From positions 2,764,001-2,828,000 of the forward strand of contig NZ_CP151587.1 of NCBI RefSeq assembly GCF_038396845.1: a stretch of DNA of 64,000 nucleotides, given 5' to 3'. A program made the translations under genes and the position numbers. How positions within the stretch are numbered: the stretch's first letter is position 1; each line of letters opens with the position of its first letter. Origin of the DNA: Gymnodinialimonas sp. 57CJ19 (GTDB lineage: Bacteria; Pseudomonadota; Alphaproteobacteria; Rhodobacterales; Rhodobacteraceae). The notes under the pieces were generated by a model. The model saw only the letters and a list, made by a program, of their open reading frames with translations. It was not told where the DNA came from and ran no database searches. Below are positions 54,128 through 63,302 of this stretch, one piece after another.

Positions 54128-54823
54128 ATGAGAAATACCTATGACATGACCCATACGCAGCCCGATATGGGCGGGCGGATCACCAGTGTTCTGCGCTATT
54201 GGGACGAATTGCGCGGCGACCGCGTGGCCCCCGGCCGGACCGAGATCAGCCCCGCCGCCATCACCCGCCACCTGTCGCGCATCTGTATTCTGGAACGTCC
54301 CCGCGCCGGCACGGTGCGGGTGCGTTTGGCCGGGGCCACCATGTCCACACGGGCCGGGATGGAACTGCGCGGAATGCCGTTTCGCGCCTTGTTCGAGCTG
54401 GACGACCGCAACCGCGCCATGGATGCCGCCGAAACCGCGATCACCACGCCTGCAGTCAGCATCCTGTCCCTTGCCCGGCAAGAGCGCTCCGGCCCGGTGC
54501 CCGAGGCTCAGATGGCCATTTTGCCCTTAACCGACACCCGCGGCGCCTTGACACGGGCCTTGGCGATTTACGCCGAACGCGCGGCGGTGACGCCCTTCGT
54601 GTCCGATATGCGCGGGCGCTTCCACGTGACCGACAGCTGGACGCTGGACATTCCCGAAACCGGGCCGATCATTGGGCCGATGGGCGATACAACGCCGGGC
54701 CAACTGATCTCGACCCGGGTGATGCGCCCCCGTTTGGCGACGCAAACGGCCACGCAGGTGCAATCCGAAGATACGCCGCAGGCCCGGCCCGTGTTTCAGG
54801 TCATCACCGGCGGGCTGTCCTGA
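54128..54823 (+). CDS. PAS_5 domain protein (MopJ-like)
   Basis: A 231-residue cytoplasmic protein. The core (residues about 15-150) resembles the alphaproteobacterial PAS_5 family (PF07310 from memory): VLRYWDELRGDRVAPGRTEISP, then ICILERP and RLAGATM. A member in Caulobacter (MopJ) promotes motility in response to stress. No output domain is present. The ATG at 54128 is used because of a GGAG upstream. Confidence 0.75.
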   Translation: MRNTYDMTHTQPDMGGRITSVLRYWDELRGDRVAPGRTEISPAAITRHLSRICILERPRAGTVRVRLAGATMSTRAGMELRGMPFRALFELDDRNRAMDAAETAITTPAVSILSLARQERSGPVPEAQMAILPLTDTRGALTRALAIYAERAAVTPFVSDMRGRFHVTDSWTLDIPETGPIIGPMGDTTPGQLISTRVMRPRLATQTATQVQSEDTPQARPVFQVITGGLS

Positions 54824-54845
54824 ACCCCACACAGGCGCACCATAA

Positions 54846-54882
54846 AAAACGGCGGGTTGGCCCCTAAGCCACCCGCCGTTTT
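54846..54882. terminator. Bidirectional terminator between PAS gene and DAHP synthase gene
   Basis: Stem AAAACGGCGGGT / ACCCGCCGTTTT (12 bases) with A and T runs on both sides, between two convergent genes. It works for both strands by symmetry. Confidence 0.88.
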
Positions 54883-54917
54883 CCTTTGTATTTTGCGCCG
54901 CGGCGCAGAGCCGCGAC

Positions 54918-56291
54918 TTACGCCGTGGCCCGCATCGCGCTGCGGTTTGCCGAAAGCTCTTCCGCCACCAGGAACGCCAGTTCCAGCGATTGCGAGGCGT
55001 TCAGACGCGGATCGCAAGCGGTGTGATAGCGCGAGGACAGATCCTCGTCCGTCACGGCCCGCACGCCGCCGGTGCATTCGGTCACATCCTGGCCCGTCAT
55101 CTCGAAGTGGACGCCGCCGGGGATCGTGCCCTCTGCCCCGTGAACCGCGAAGAATTCCTGCACTTCACGCAGCACGCTTTCGAACGGACGGGTCTTGTAC
55201 CCGCTGTCGGCCTTGATCGTGTTGCCGTGCATCGGGTCGCAGGTCCAGACAACGGGGTGCGCTTCCTCTTCCACTGCGCGGATCAACTTGGGCATGTGGT
55301 CGCCCACTTTGCCTGCGCCGAAGCGGTTGATCAGCACGATGCGCCCCGCTTCCCGGTTGGGGTTCAGCGTATCGAGCAGCTCTTTCAGGTCCGAACGTGT
55401 CAGTGTCGGGCCACATTTGATGCCAATCGGGTTCTGCACGCCTTTGCAGAACTCCACATGGGCGCCGTCGGTCTGACGGGTGCGGTCGCCGATCCAGATC
55501 ATATGGCCAGAGCCCGCCAACCACTTGCCCGAGGTGCTGTCCAAACGGCACAGTGCCTCTTCATACTCCAGCAAAAGCGCCTCGTGAGAGGTGTAGAAAT
55601 CAACCGTCGAAAGTTCATGGTTGGTTTCCGAAGTCAGGCCCGCTGCGGTCATGAAATCAAGCGCATCCTGGATGCGGTTGGCCATGTCGCGGTATTTGCC
55701 CGCATCTTCGCTGTCGGTGAAGCCCAGTGTCCAGGAATGAACGTGATGAATATCGGCAAAACCACCGGTCGAAAAGGCTCGTACCAGGTTCAGCGAGGCT
55801 GCAGCCTGGGTGTAGGCTTGCAGCATCTTGGCCGGGTTGGGGATACGCGCGGCCTCGGTGAAATCCAGATCGTTGATGATGTCACCGCGGTACGAGGGCA
55901 GCTCCACCCCGTTTTGGGTTTCCGTAGGCGCCGAACGCGGCTTGGCGAACTGCCCTGCCATACGGCCAATCTTCACCACAGGCACCTTCGCGCCGTAGGT
56001 CAGCACCATCGCCATCTGCAACATCACCTTGAACGTGTCGCGGATGTTGTCGGCCGAGAATTCGGCAAAGCTTTCGGCGCAATCGCCCCCTTGCAGAAGA
56101 AAACCATCGCCACGGGATACGGCCGCCAATTCGTCGCGCAAGCGACGCGCCTCGCCTGCAAACACAAGCGGCGGATACTGACGAAGCTGCGCCTCGACGG
56201 CGCCAAGCGCGTCGGCGTCCAGATAGTCAGGCATTTGAACGCGCGGCTTTGCGCGCCAATCGGATTTCGTCCAGCTGCTTGCTGCGGTCAT
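54918..56291 (-). CDS. aroG: Class II 3-deoxy-7-phosphoheptulonate (DAHP) synthase
   Basis: A 457-residue enzyme (plant-like class II) that starts the shikimate pathway. Landmarks are [14 protein letters not shown] near residue 66, [16 protein letters not shown] near 105 and [11 protein letters not shown] near 350. I chose the ATG at 56291 ([12 protein letters not shown]) with a GGAG ribosome-binding site; the longer frame upstream is not supported. The symbol is a convention; class II enzymes are also named aroF or aroH. Confidence 0.93.
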   Translation of the reverse strand: MTAASSWTKSDWRAKPRVQMPDYLDADALGAVEAQLRQYPPLVFAGEARRLRDELAAVSRGDGFLLQGGDCAESFAEFSADNIRDTFKVMLQMAMVLTYGAKVPVVKIGRMAGQFAKPRSAPTETQNGVELPSYRGDIINDLDFTEAARIPNPAKMLQAYTQAAASLNLVRAFSTGGFADIHHVHSWTLGFTDSEDAGKYRDMANRIQDALDFMTAAGLTSETNHELSTVDFYTSHEALLLEYEEALCRLDSTSGKWLAGSGHMIWIGDRTRQTDGAHVEFCKGVQNPIGIKCGPTLTRSDLKELLDTLNPNREAGRIVLINRFGAGKVGDHMPKLIRAVEEEAHPVVWTCDPMHGNTIKADSGYKTRPFESVLREVQEFFAVHGAEGTIPGGVHFEMTGQDVTECTGGVRAVTDEDLSSRYHTACDPRLNASQSLELAFLVAEELSANRSAMRATA

Positions 56292-56480
56292 AACTTTCTC
56301 CAATGTCGCAGGGATCGACGACCTCTCTACACAAGGCCCGCCCCGCTTCCAATCCCGGATTTTCCATATCTGCGGCATCGAATTTGCCGCCATGGGATTG
56401 CGCCAGCGCAATATAAGTGCTTTCGCTACACCTTACGATAGGTATGCCACGCCTATTCGGCCACATCGGAAGGTTGAGAA

Positions 56481-57476
56481 ATGTCGGACAAAGGTGCCCG
56501 CCTGCGCCCAAACGAAGGCCCGAAACGGTTTGTCTTCGTATTGCTGGATCAGTTTACCATGCTGTGTTTCGCCTCAGCCGTGGAGGCACTGCGGATCGCC
56601 AACCGCATGTCGGGCCAAGAGCTTTATGAATGGACCCTTGCGGGCGAAGGCGGCGAATATGCGCAATGCTCTGCCGGGATTTGGTTTCGCCTCGATAGTG
56701 ACCTTGAAGAGGTGAACCGCGACGATGTGGTGTTGTTGTGCGGTGGCATTGATGTGGCGGGGGCAACGACCAAGCGCCTGCTCAGCTGGATCCGGCGCGA
56801 GGCCCGCAAAGGCCCGGTCATCGGCGGGCTGTGCACGGCGGGCTACACCTTGGCCAAGGCCGGGCTTCTGGACGGCAAACGCGCCACCACCCATTGGGAA
56901 AACCAGGACAGTTTCGCCGAAGAGTTCGAAGATGTGACCCTGACGAAATCCGTCTTCGTGGTCGATGGCAATCGGATCACCACGGCGGGGGGCACGGCCT
57001 CGATTGATCTGATGCTGAAGCTGATCGCCGAGGATCAGGGCGAAGATCTGGCCAATCTGGTGGCCGATCAACTGATCTACACCTCGATCCGAACGGACCA
57101 GGACACCCAACGCTTGTCGATCCCGACGCGCATCGGCGTGCGGCACCCGAAACTGGGCCAGGTCATTCGGATGATGGAACAAAACATCGAAGACCCGATC
57201 AGCCCCGCGCAATTGGCGATGGATGTGGGCATGTCCACGCGCCAGCTGGAACGGCTGTTTCGCCGGTATCTCAACCGCTCTCCGAAGCGGTATTATATGG
57301 AGCTGCGCCTTGGTAAAGCCCGCAACCTTCTGATGCAGACGGATATGAGCGTGATCAACGTGGCGCTGGCTTGCGGCTTTGCCTCTCCGTCGCATTTCTC
57401 CAAATGCTACCGCGCCCATTATGACACGACCCCATACCGCGAACGCGGCAGCCACGCGGCTCGAGCCAAAGCATGA
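56481..57476 (+). CDS. GlxA family AraC-type transcriptional regulator
   Basis: A 331-residue regulator. Residues about 16-180 form a DJ-1/PfpI-like domain (FVFVLLDQFTMLCFASAVEALRIAN, then GGLCTAGYTLAKAGLLDG with the elbow Cys). Residues about 220-320 are an AraC helix-turn-helix pair (MDVGMSTRQLERLFRRYLNRSP, then VALACGFASPSHFSKCYR). Relatives control betaine or dimethylglycine use. Its stop overlaps the next gene by 4 bases. Confidence 0.9.
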   Translation: MSDKGARLRPNEGPKRFVFVLLDQFTMLCFASAVEALRIANRMSGQELYEWTLAGEGGEYAQCSAGIWFRLDSDLEEVNRDDVVLLCGGIDVAGATTKRLLSWIRREARKGPVIGGLCTAGYTLAKAGLLDGKRATTHWENQDSFAEEFEDVTLTKSVFVVDGNRITTAGGTASIDLMLKLIAEDQGEDLANLVADQLIYTSIRTDQDTQRLSIPTRIGVRHPKLGQVIRMMEQNIEDPISPAQLAMDVGMSTRQLERLFRRYLNRSPKRYYMELRLGKARNLLMQTDMSVINVALACGFASPSHFSKCYRAHYDTTPYRERGSHAARAKA

Positions 57477-58534
57477 CAAAACGGGTGCTCTTCGGGGGCA
57501 TAATCGGCCTGACTCTGCTGGCCGGTGTCTTGCTGCTGATGGGCGGCCCGCAACAATCGCTGCGCTCTTTGCGGGATGCCCGTGCCTTGGCGGCGCTACC
57601 GCAAGTGTCTGTCGCGTCCCTTCTGCAATTAGAGAATAGCGCCCCCGATGTTGTCGTCTTCCAAGACGGCGGCGAAGGGTGGTTTGAGTTAGATATCAAC
57701 GCCCTGCCCGCCGATACCCAGATCGGGTTTCACACCGGCCGGATGATTGACCTGTTCGCCAGCGGCGATCACGTCCCGGTCTATTGCAGCAACCAAAGCG
57801 CCAAGGTGCTTTGGACCGTGCGCGACGCGCATATCGCCGAGGATTACGCCTTCTGCAACCCACGCCGGATGGACCTTGGCCCCTTGCATGCATTCTCGAC
57901 CGCCGTGGAGATGATCGAACAGGACCTCTCCCGTGACGCCGTGCTGGAGCTAAGCGCCGACGTCGCCGCAGACCCGACCCGTGCGATGGTCTCTGGTCCC
58001 CGTTCGATGGTGCCCTACACGCAGCGCTACATCCTCACGCCGCCGCTCATGTGGTATCTGGATGGCCAGACACCGCGCCGCCATGAGGTTGAGGACGCGA
58101 TCGAAACGCGGATCATCGCGCATTTGGGTCAGGCACAAATGGCCTTCCGACGCCGCCCCAATTCGAACCCGAACCTCACCTATCGCGGCGCCGACGGCCA
58201 AGGTGTGCCGGTTTCCGGCATGGCGATCGCCCACAATGGCACCACCGGTATTCTGCCCGGCGTCTGGGGTGAACCCTATGAGATTTGGGTCGATTGCGTC
58301 CCCGAGGCCTGCGCCAACATCGCAACCCTTGATCTAGGCGAGCTGTTCGACGGCGGCCGTGACCTTGCGGGCCTGCGCGGTGCGCTGCGTCACATGGTCG
58401 AGACCCCAAACCCCGAAGGCACCCCCACGCCGCTGGATTGGTATCCGACACTGGCGGAACTGGAAGCCGATGCCGTGCGCATCGCAGAGCCGATCGAAAT
58501 TACTTATCAGACCCGCTATATCCAACGCCCCTAG
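57473..58534 (+). CDS. Hypothetical exported or membrane-anchored protein
   Basis: A 353-residue protein with one N-terminal hydrophobic helix (residues about 6-24) followed by a soluble domain with no recognised motif. It has two cysteine-bearing spots (VYCSNQS near residue 103 and ECVPEACAN-type DCVPEACAN near residue 275). It overlaps the GlxA-type regulator stop, so translation is coupled. The role is unknown, possibly the regulator's target or partner. Confidence 0.75.
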   Translation: MTKRVLFGGIIGLTLLAGVLLLMGGPQQSLRSLRDARALAALPQVSVASLLQLENSAPDVVVFQDGGEGWFELDINALPADTQIGFHTGRMIDLFASGDHVPVYCSNQSAKVLWTVRDAHIAEDYAFCNPRRMDLGPLHAFSTAVEMIEQDLSRDAVLELSADVAADPTRAMVSGPRSMVPYTQRYILTPPLMWYLDGQTPRRHEVEDAIETRIIAHLGQAQMAFRRRPNSNPNLTYRGADGQGVPVSGMAIAHNGTTGILPGVWGEPYEIWVDCVPEACANIATLDLGELFDGGRDLAGLRGALRHMVETPNPEGTPTPLDWYPTLAELEADAVRIAEPIEITYQTRYIQRP

Positions 58535-58803
58535 CTGTCTTTGACCCGCGCCGCTCGCCCCCCGCGCCGCGTTGCTGTGGGCTTCTCCGCCAAGCCCTCG
58601 GTCAGAACCGCCTTCATCGGGTGATCCGCAGGCTCTGCCGCGTGCCGATCCAGCAACGCCTCGATCAAAGGCCCGTGATTGTCGGACTGAACGCTCAGCG
58701 CCCAATCCACAAAGATCGACCGACACTCAGGGGCCGAGATACCTTCGATCTTGAAGGCTTCGCGGATAAGACCCTTGGGGTCGTTGGGGTCTTGGTCTTT
58801 CAT
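58531..58803 (-). CDS. Small conserved hypothetical protein
   Basis: A 90-residue protein. The centre (ECRSIFVDWALSV near residue 26) looks like a conserved domain, and the C-terminal tail is Arg/Lys-rich. It starts 7 bases after glnE stops, so the two are probably co-transcribed. The ends of this gene and the plus-strand gene overlap by 4 bases. I do not recognise the family. Confidence 0.65.
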   Translation of the reverse strand: MKDQDPNDPKGLIREAFKIEGISAPECRSIFVDWALSVQSDNHGPLIEALLDRHAAEPADHPMKAVLTEGLAEKPTATRRGGRAARVKDS

Positions 58804-58810
58804 GGCAAGG

Positions 58811-61594
58811 TCACTCGGTTGGGGTTAGAATTTTGTTGATGATAGCGGCAGCGGCATGGCGCGATTGGTCCAACTGCGTCACCAAAAGCTCCGTCGCCGT
58901 CACGCCGGCCATGCGCAGAAGAAACGCGCGGCCCCCTTCGCCGGTATTGTCGATCTCTAGGGAGGCATCGGTCAGCAAGCGCCCGCCTTGGGAAACGGTT
59001 TGAAACAGATCGTAAGCTTTGGCCAATTGGGCCGCGTCCTCTGCCCCTATCAGCCCGGCCCGAGTGGCGGTGTCGATCTGCGCCAATGTGCCCTCCACGG
59101 CGCGACCCGCTGACAAGGCCAGCGCTTGGGCGACCAGGGCGATGTCCTGCATTCCGCCCGCCCCGTCACGCACCGACCACGTGCTGCCCGCGCGCCCCGC
59201 CTCTTGCAGGCGCGTGCGCATGACGGCGGCTTCGGGCAAAACGCTGGCGTCGCCCTTGCGGCCCTCGATCATCGCGTGCCGGATCGCGTCTACGTCGCGC
59301 GCCAAGGTGGTGTCGCCCGCCACAACACGGGCGCGGGTCAGAGCCATATGTTCCCAAACCCAGGCCTCCTCTCGCTGATAGCGTTCGAACGACGACAGCG
59401 CCGTGGCCACCGGCCCCTGCCCGCCCGATGGCCGCAAACGCATATCCACGTCGTAGAGCTTCCCCTCTGCGGTGCGCGCGCTAAGCGCCGTGATCATCGC
59501 CTTGGTCGCCTTGGCAAACCAGCCGCGCGGATCGAGGGGGCGGCGCCCGTCGGTCATCTCGACCCCTTGGGCGTCGAAAATCACGATCAGGTCCAGATCC
59601 GAGGTGGCGGTCATTTCCCGCACCCCAAGCGATCCCATCGCCAACACCACACCGCCGCGCCCCGGTGCCTCTCCGTGGCGCCGCGCCACATCGGCGCAGA
59701 CGCAGGGCCAGAGCGCCGCAACAACCGCTTGCGCCACATCGGAATATTGCCGTGCCGCGTCCTTGGCGTCGATCAGCCCGCGCAGCATGTGAACCCCGAC
59801 ACGGAAGTGCCATTCCTTCTGCCAGCGCCGCGCCGTGTCCAACTGTGCCTCGTAATCCAAGGGGGCCAGAGTTTCGGACAGGCCATCCTCCAGCCCCTGC
59901 GCCCCGGGCCAGGGGGCAAAGAACTGCCCATCCAGAACCGCATCCAGCACCTGGCTGTGACGCGACAGATAGGCCGCCAGACCGGGGGCCGTGGCGCAGA
60001 TATCGACCAGTAGATCCACGAGGCTGGGGTTGGCATCGAAGAGCGAGAAAATCTGCACCCCCGCAGGCAGGCCGCGTAGGAAACCGTCAAAGTTTGACAA
60101 TGCCTCGTCGGGACGGGCGGATTGGGTGAAACGGTTCAAAAGGTCAGGCTTGAGGCGTTCGAAAATGGCCTGCCCGCGTTCTGACTTCAGGGCCGGATAG
60201 CCGGGCCAGCGGGCCACGATATCCTGGGCCGCCTCCGACAGAACCGGCGCGACACTTGTGCTGGATTTGGAGGCGTAGAGGTCTTGGGTCAGGGTGGCGA
60301 CCGCATCCAACCGCTCCTCCAACACCGCGCGATACCGCGCCGTGTTGTCCTCGCCGCTTAACCTTGCGAGGCGGTCGAAACCTTCCGGCGTTTTCGGCAG
60401 GGAATGGGTTTGTGCGTCGTCGATCATCTGCAAGCGGTGTTCGGCCTCGCGCAGGGCGGCGTAGTGGTCGGCCAAAGTGCTGGCATCTTCGCGCGTGATC
60501 CAATCGGCCCTCGCAAGGGCGGCCAAGGCCTTCACCGTGCGGGGCTGGCGCAGGCTTGGGTCCCGGCCCCCGGCCACAAGCTGGCGGGTCTGGGCGAAGA
60601 ACTCGATCTCGCGAATACCGCCGTGGCCGAGCTTCAGGTTGCGCCCTTCCAGCTCTTTCCCATGCAGTCCCTTATGGTCTCGGATACGCTGGCGCATATC
60701 CATGGTCTCCGCCACGGCGGCGAAGTCCAGATGCTTGCGCCAGACGAAAGGCGTTAACGCCGTTAAGAAATTCGCCCCCGCCGCGCTATCCCCCGCCGCC
60801 GGACGCGCCTTGATATAGGCGGAGCGTTCCCATGTCCGGCCTTCCCCCTCATAATACCGTTCTGCCGCCGCCATGGAGATGCACACCGGCGTGACCGAAG
60901 CATCAGGGCGCAGACGCAAATCAGTGCGGAAAACATAACCGTCCTTGGTGGGGTCGTTCAGCGTGGCCGCCATGGCGCGGGTGGCTTTGATAAAACCTGC
61001 ACGCGCCTCCATTTCCTCGGCGGGGCCATCGAAACGGCTCTCATCAAACAGGCAAATCAGGTCGATGTCGGAGGAGTAATTCAACTCTCCCGCGCCCATC
61101 TTGCCCATCGCCAAAGCCACCATTCCGGCCCCATCTTTAAGGGCGTCGGCCTCGGTCTGGCCCGGGATCTTGCCGCGCCGTGCTTGCGCCGCCACATGCA
61201 CCGCCAAAGCCGCCGCCACGCAGGCATCGGCGAAATCTGTCCAGGCCTGCGTGACCGTCGCCAGCCCCCACACGCCACCCAAATCCGCCAGCCCCACCAC
61301 CAATGCCGCGCGCCGCTTTAACTGCCGCAGGCCCGCGTCGATCGTGGCCGTGGTTAACGTGCCCGTCTCCTCGATCAGGCCGGCGACAACCTCTTCCGGT
61401 TCTTCGGACAGGGCGTGGGACAGCCAATGGCCTTCCTTGCGGATCAACTCCGCCAGAAACGGAGAAGACCCTGCGGCGCCAGAAATCAGCTCGGACAATT
61501 CCGGCGGCAGATCGTGCATCTGGGTTAACGCCTCGGCCCCGCGATCGGGCGCATAGGCAAGGGGCGTGCGGGTCAGGCGGGCGGCAAAGGGCAT
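58811..61594 (-). CDS. glnE: Glutamine synthetase adenylyltransferase/deadenylase GlnE
   Basis: A 927-residue two-domain enzyme that switches glutamine synthetase off (adenylylation) and on (removal), in response to PII. The N-terminal nucleotidyltransferase site is GKMGAGELNYSSDIDLICLFD (residues about 165-185). The C-terminal one is GSLGVREMTATSDLDLIVIFD (about 652-672). Both carry the Asp-x-Asp metal pair, so both activities should be intact. The length is close to E. coli GlnE (946). Confidence 0.96.
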   Translation of the reverse strand: MPFAARLTRTPLAYAPDRGAEALTQMHDLPPELSELISGAAGSSPFLAELIRKEGHWLSHALSEEPEEVVAGLIEETGTLTTATIDAGLRQLKRRAALVVGLADLGGVWGLATVTQAWTDFADACVAAALAVHVAAQARRGKIPGQTEADALKDGAGMVALAMGKMGAGELNYSSDIDLICLFDESRFDGPAEEMEARAGFIKATRAMAATLNDPTKDGYVFRTDLRLRPDASVTPVCISMAAAERYYEGEGRTWERSAYIKARPAAGDSAAGANFLTALTPFVWRKHLDFAAVAETMDMRQRIRDHKGLHGKELEGRNLKLGHGGIREIEFFAQTRQLVAGGRDPSLRQPRTVKALAALARADWITREDASTLADHYAALREAEHRLQMIDDAQTHSLPKTPEGFDRLARLSGEDNTARYRAVLEERLDAVATLTQDLYASKSSTSVAPVLSEAAQDIVARWPGYPALKSERGQAIFERLKPDLLNRFTQSARPDEALSNFDGFLRGLPAGVQIFSLFDANPSLVDLLVDICATAPGLAAYLSRHSQVLDAVLDGQFFAPWPGAQGLEDGLSETLAPLDYEAQLDTARRWQKEWHFRVGVHMLRGLIDAKDAARQYSDVAQAVVAALWPCVCADVARRHGEAPGRGGVVLAMGSLGVREMTATSDLDLIVIFDAQGVEMTDGRRPLDPRGWFAKATKAMITALSARTAEGKLYDVDMRLRPSGGQGPVATALSSFERYQREEAWVWEHMALTRARVVAGDTTLARDVDAIRHAMIEGRKGDASVLPEAAVMRTRLQEAGRAGSTWSVRDGAGGMQDIALVAQALALSAGRAVEGTLAQIDTATRAGLIGAEDAAQLAKAYDLFQTVSQGGRLLTDASLEIDNTGEGGRAFLLRMAGVTATELLVTQLDQSRHAAAAIINKILTPTE

Positions 61595-61663
61595 GAGCGG
61601 TCTTCCGGTTCGGTCCGAATGGAACTAGCTAGGTCAGGCATGGAATGGCAGGGGATTGGGACA

Positions 61664-62134
61664 GTGTCAAAGTCGTTAAAGCGCGTGCGCCGCGCGTTGG
61701 AAGAAGCGGGCGTCACGGTGGAAGTGCTAGAGATGTCGGACGGCACGCGCACCGCCGCCGACGCGGCACAGGCGGCGGGCTGCGAATTGGACCAGATCGC
61801 CAAGTCGATCATTTTCCGCGATGAAACCAACGGCGAGGCTGTCTTGTTCGTGACCGCGGGGGGCAACCTTGTGGACGCGGCTAAGGCCAGCGCAGTGGCT
61901 GGCGTGCCTTTGGGCAAGGCCGACGCGGGGTTGATCCGCACACAGACCGGTTTTGCCATTGGCGGCGTATCGCCCGTGGGGCATCTGTCGCCGATCCGCG
62001 CGTGGTACGACCCGCGCCTACAGGACTTCAACGTGGTCTATGCGGCCGCGGGCACGCCGCGCCATATCTTCGCGATTGCGCCGCAGACGTTGGTTGATCT
62101 GGCGGGCGCTGAGGCGGCGGATTTCACGGGTTAA
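61664..62134 (+). CDS. YbaK/EbsC family aminoacyl-tRNA deacylase-like protein
   Basis: A 156-residue protein of the YbaK/ProX fold that typically removes wrong amino acids from tRNA. Landmarks are CELDQIAKSIIFRD (the family's KTL-type Lys) and GVSPVGH (about residues 104-110). I use the GTG at 61664 (SKSLKRVRRAL) with an AGGGGA upstream; an ATG at 61643 is possible. Which aminoacyl-tRNA it edits is unknown. It is divergent from glnE. Confidence 0.85.
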   Translation: MSKSLKRVRRALEEAGVTVEVLEMSDGTRTAADAAQAAGCELDQIAKSIIFRDETNGEAVLFVTAGGNLVDAAKASAVAGVPLGKADAGLIRTQTGFAIGGVSPVGHLSPIRAWYDPRLQDFNVVYAAAGTPRHIFAIAPQTLVDLAGAEAADFTG

Positions 62135-62159
62135 CGCCGTCAGGGAAGGTTAACGGCGC

Positions 62160-63302
62160 TCAGGTTTGACCGCCTTCAGGATAGACCACCTTCAGAATAG
62201 ACCGAGCGGCCCGGATACCGGGCGCCTCCTGTCCCCGCCCCAGCCGTTCCATCGTCAACGCCATGGCGGCCTCTTGCCCGCTGTCGCCTTGCAAGATCGC
62301 CTGTAGCCCCGCGCGAATGGCGTCGGGTTTGCAGTCCTCGGCGAGGAATTCAGGCACGACGCGGGTTTCCGACACCAGATTAACCAAGGTTACGGTATCT
62401 ATCTGGATCGCGCGCTTCATGATTGCGCGCGTCAGCCAGTTCATGTCGTAGGCGATCACCATGGGCGTGCCATTGGCGGCGAGTTCCAACGACACGGTGC
62501 CGGACGCCGCAAGCGCCCCATCGGCGCAGGCAAAGGCGGCGCGTTTTTGCACGGCGTCCGAGGCATCCACCAAGATCGGCGGCTGTGTCCAATCCCCTGT
62601 CATCTGCTCGACCGTGGCGCGGGTATGGGGCAACGTGGGCAATACCAACGAGGCGTTAACGCCGTTAAGGGCTTGGCCGAACACCGGCACCAGCCGCGAC
62701 ACTTCCGACCCACGAGACCCGGGCAGGACCAGCACCACAGGACCCTCCGAAAGCCCATGGGCGCTGCGAAACGCAGACACTTCCGCCGCTGTCGCCAATG
62801 GCTCGGAAACGACCGGATGGCCGACGAAATCGCAGCTCATGCCCGCCGCTTCCATATAAGGTGGCTCGAACGGCAATAGCGCCAGAACATGGTCGATCAC
62901 TCGGGCCATCTTGGTCGCCCGCTTGGGACGCCACGCCCATACCGAAGGGGCAACGTAGTGGATCGTCTTGAGCGAGGGATTGGCGGCACGGGCCAGTTTG
63001 GCCACGCGCAGGCCGAAGTCCGGGCTGTCGATGGTGACCAATGCCTCCGCTTCAGAGGCGGCCACCGCGCGGGCCGTCTCGGCGATGCGGCGCTTGAGGT
63101 GGCGGTACTTCGGCAAAATCTCGGCGATGCCCATCACGGCGAGTTCTTCATAGGGGAACAGCGACGCCATGCCTTGGGCTGCCATCATCGGGCCGCCGAC
63201 GCCCATAGCCGCCACCGCCACGTCGATATCAGCGAAGCCCTGCAACATTGCGCCGCCAAGGCGGTCGCCCGAGGGCTCTCCGGCGACAAGGAACAGTTTC
63301 AA
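62160..63302 (-). CDS. lpxB: Lipid A disaccharide synthase
   Basis: A 380-residue glycosyltransferase (GT19) that joins UDP-2,3-diacylglucosamine and lipid X in lipid A synthesis. Landmarks are VAGEPSGDRLGG at the N-terminus, HYVAPSVWAWRPKR near residue 115 and VLPGSRGSEV near residue 193. The start overlaps the lpxI stop by 4 bases. Confidence 0.96.
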   Translation of the reverse strand: MKLFLVAGEPSGDRLGGAMLQGFADIDVAVAAMGVGGPMMAAQGMASLFPYEELAVMGIAEILPKYRHLKRRIAETARAVAASEAEALVTIDSPDFGLRVAKLARAANPSLKTIHYVAPSVWAWRPKRATKMARVIDHVLALLPFEPPYMEAAGMSCDFVGHPVVSEPLATAAEVSAFRSAHGLSEGPVVLVLPGSRGSEVSRLVPVFGQALNGVNASLVLPTLPHTRATVEQMTGDWTQPPILVDASDAVQKRAAFACADGALAASGTVSLELAANGTPMVIAYDMNWLTRAIMKRAIQIDTVTLVNLVSETRVVPEFLAEDCKPDAIRAGLQAILQGDSGQEAAMALTMERLGRGQEAPGIRAARSILKVVYPEGGQT

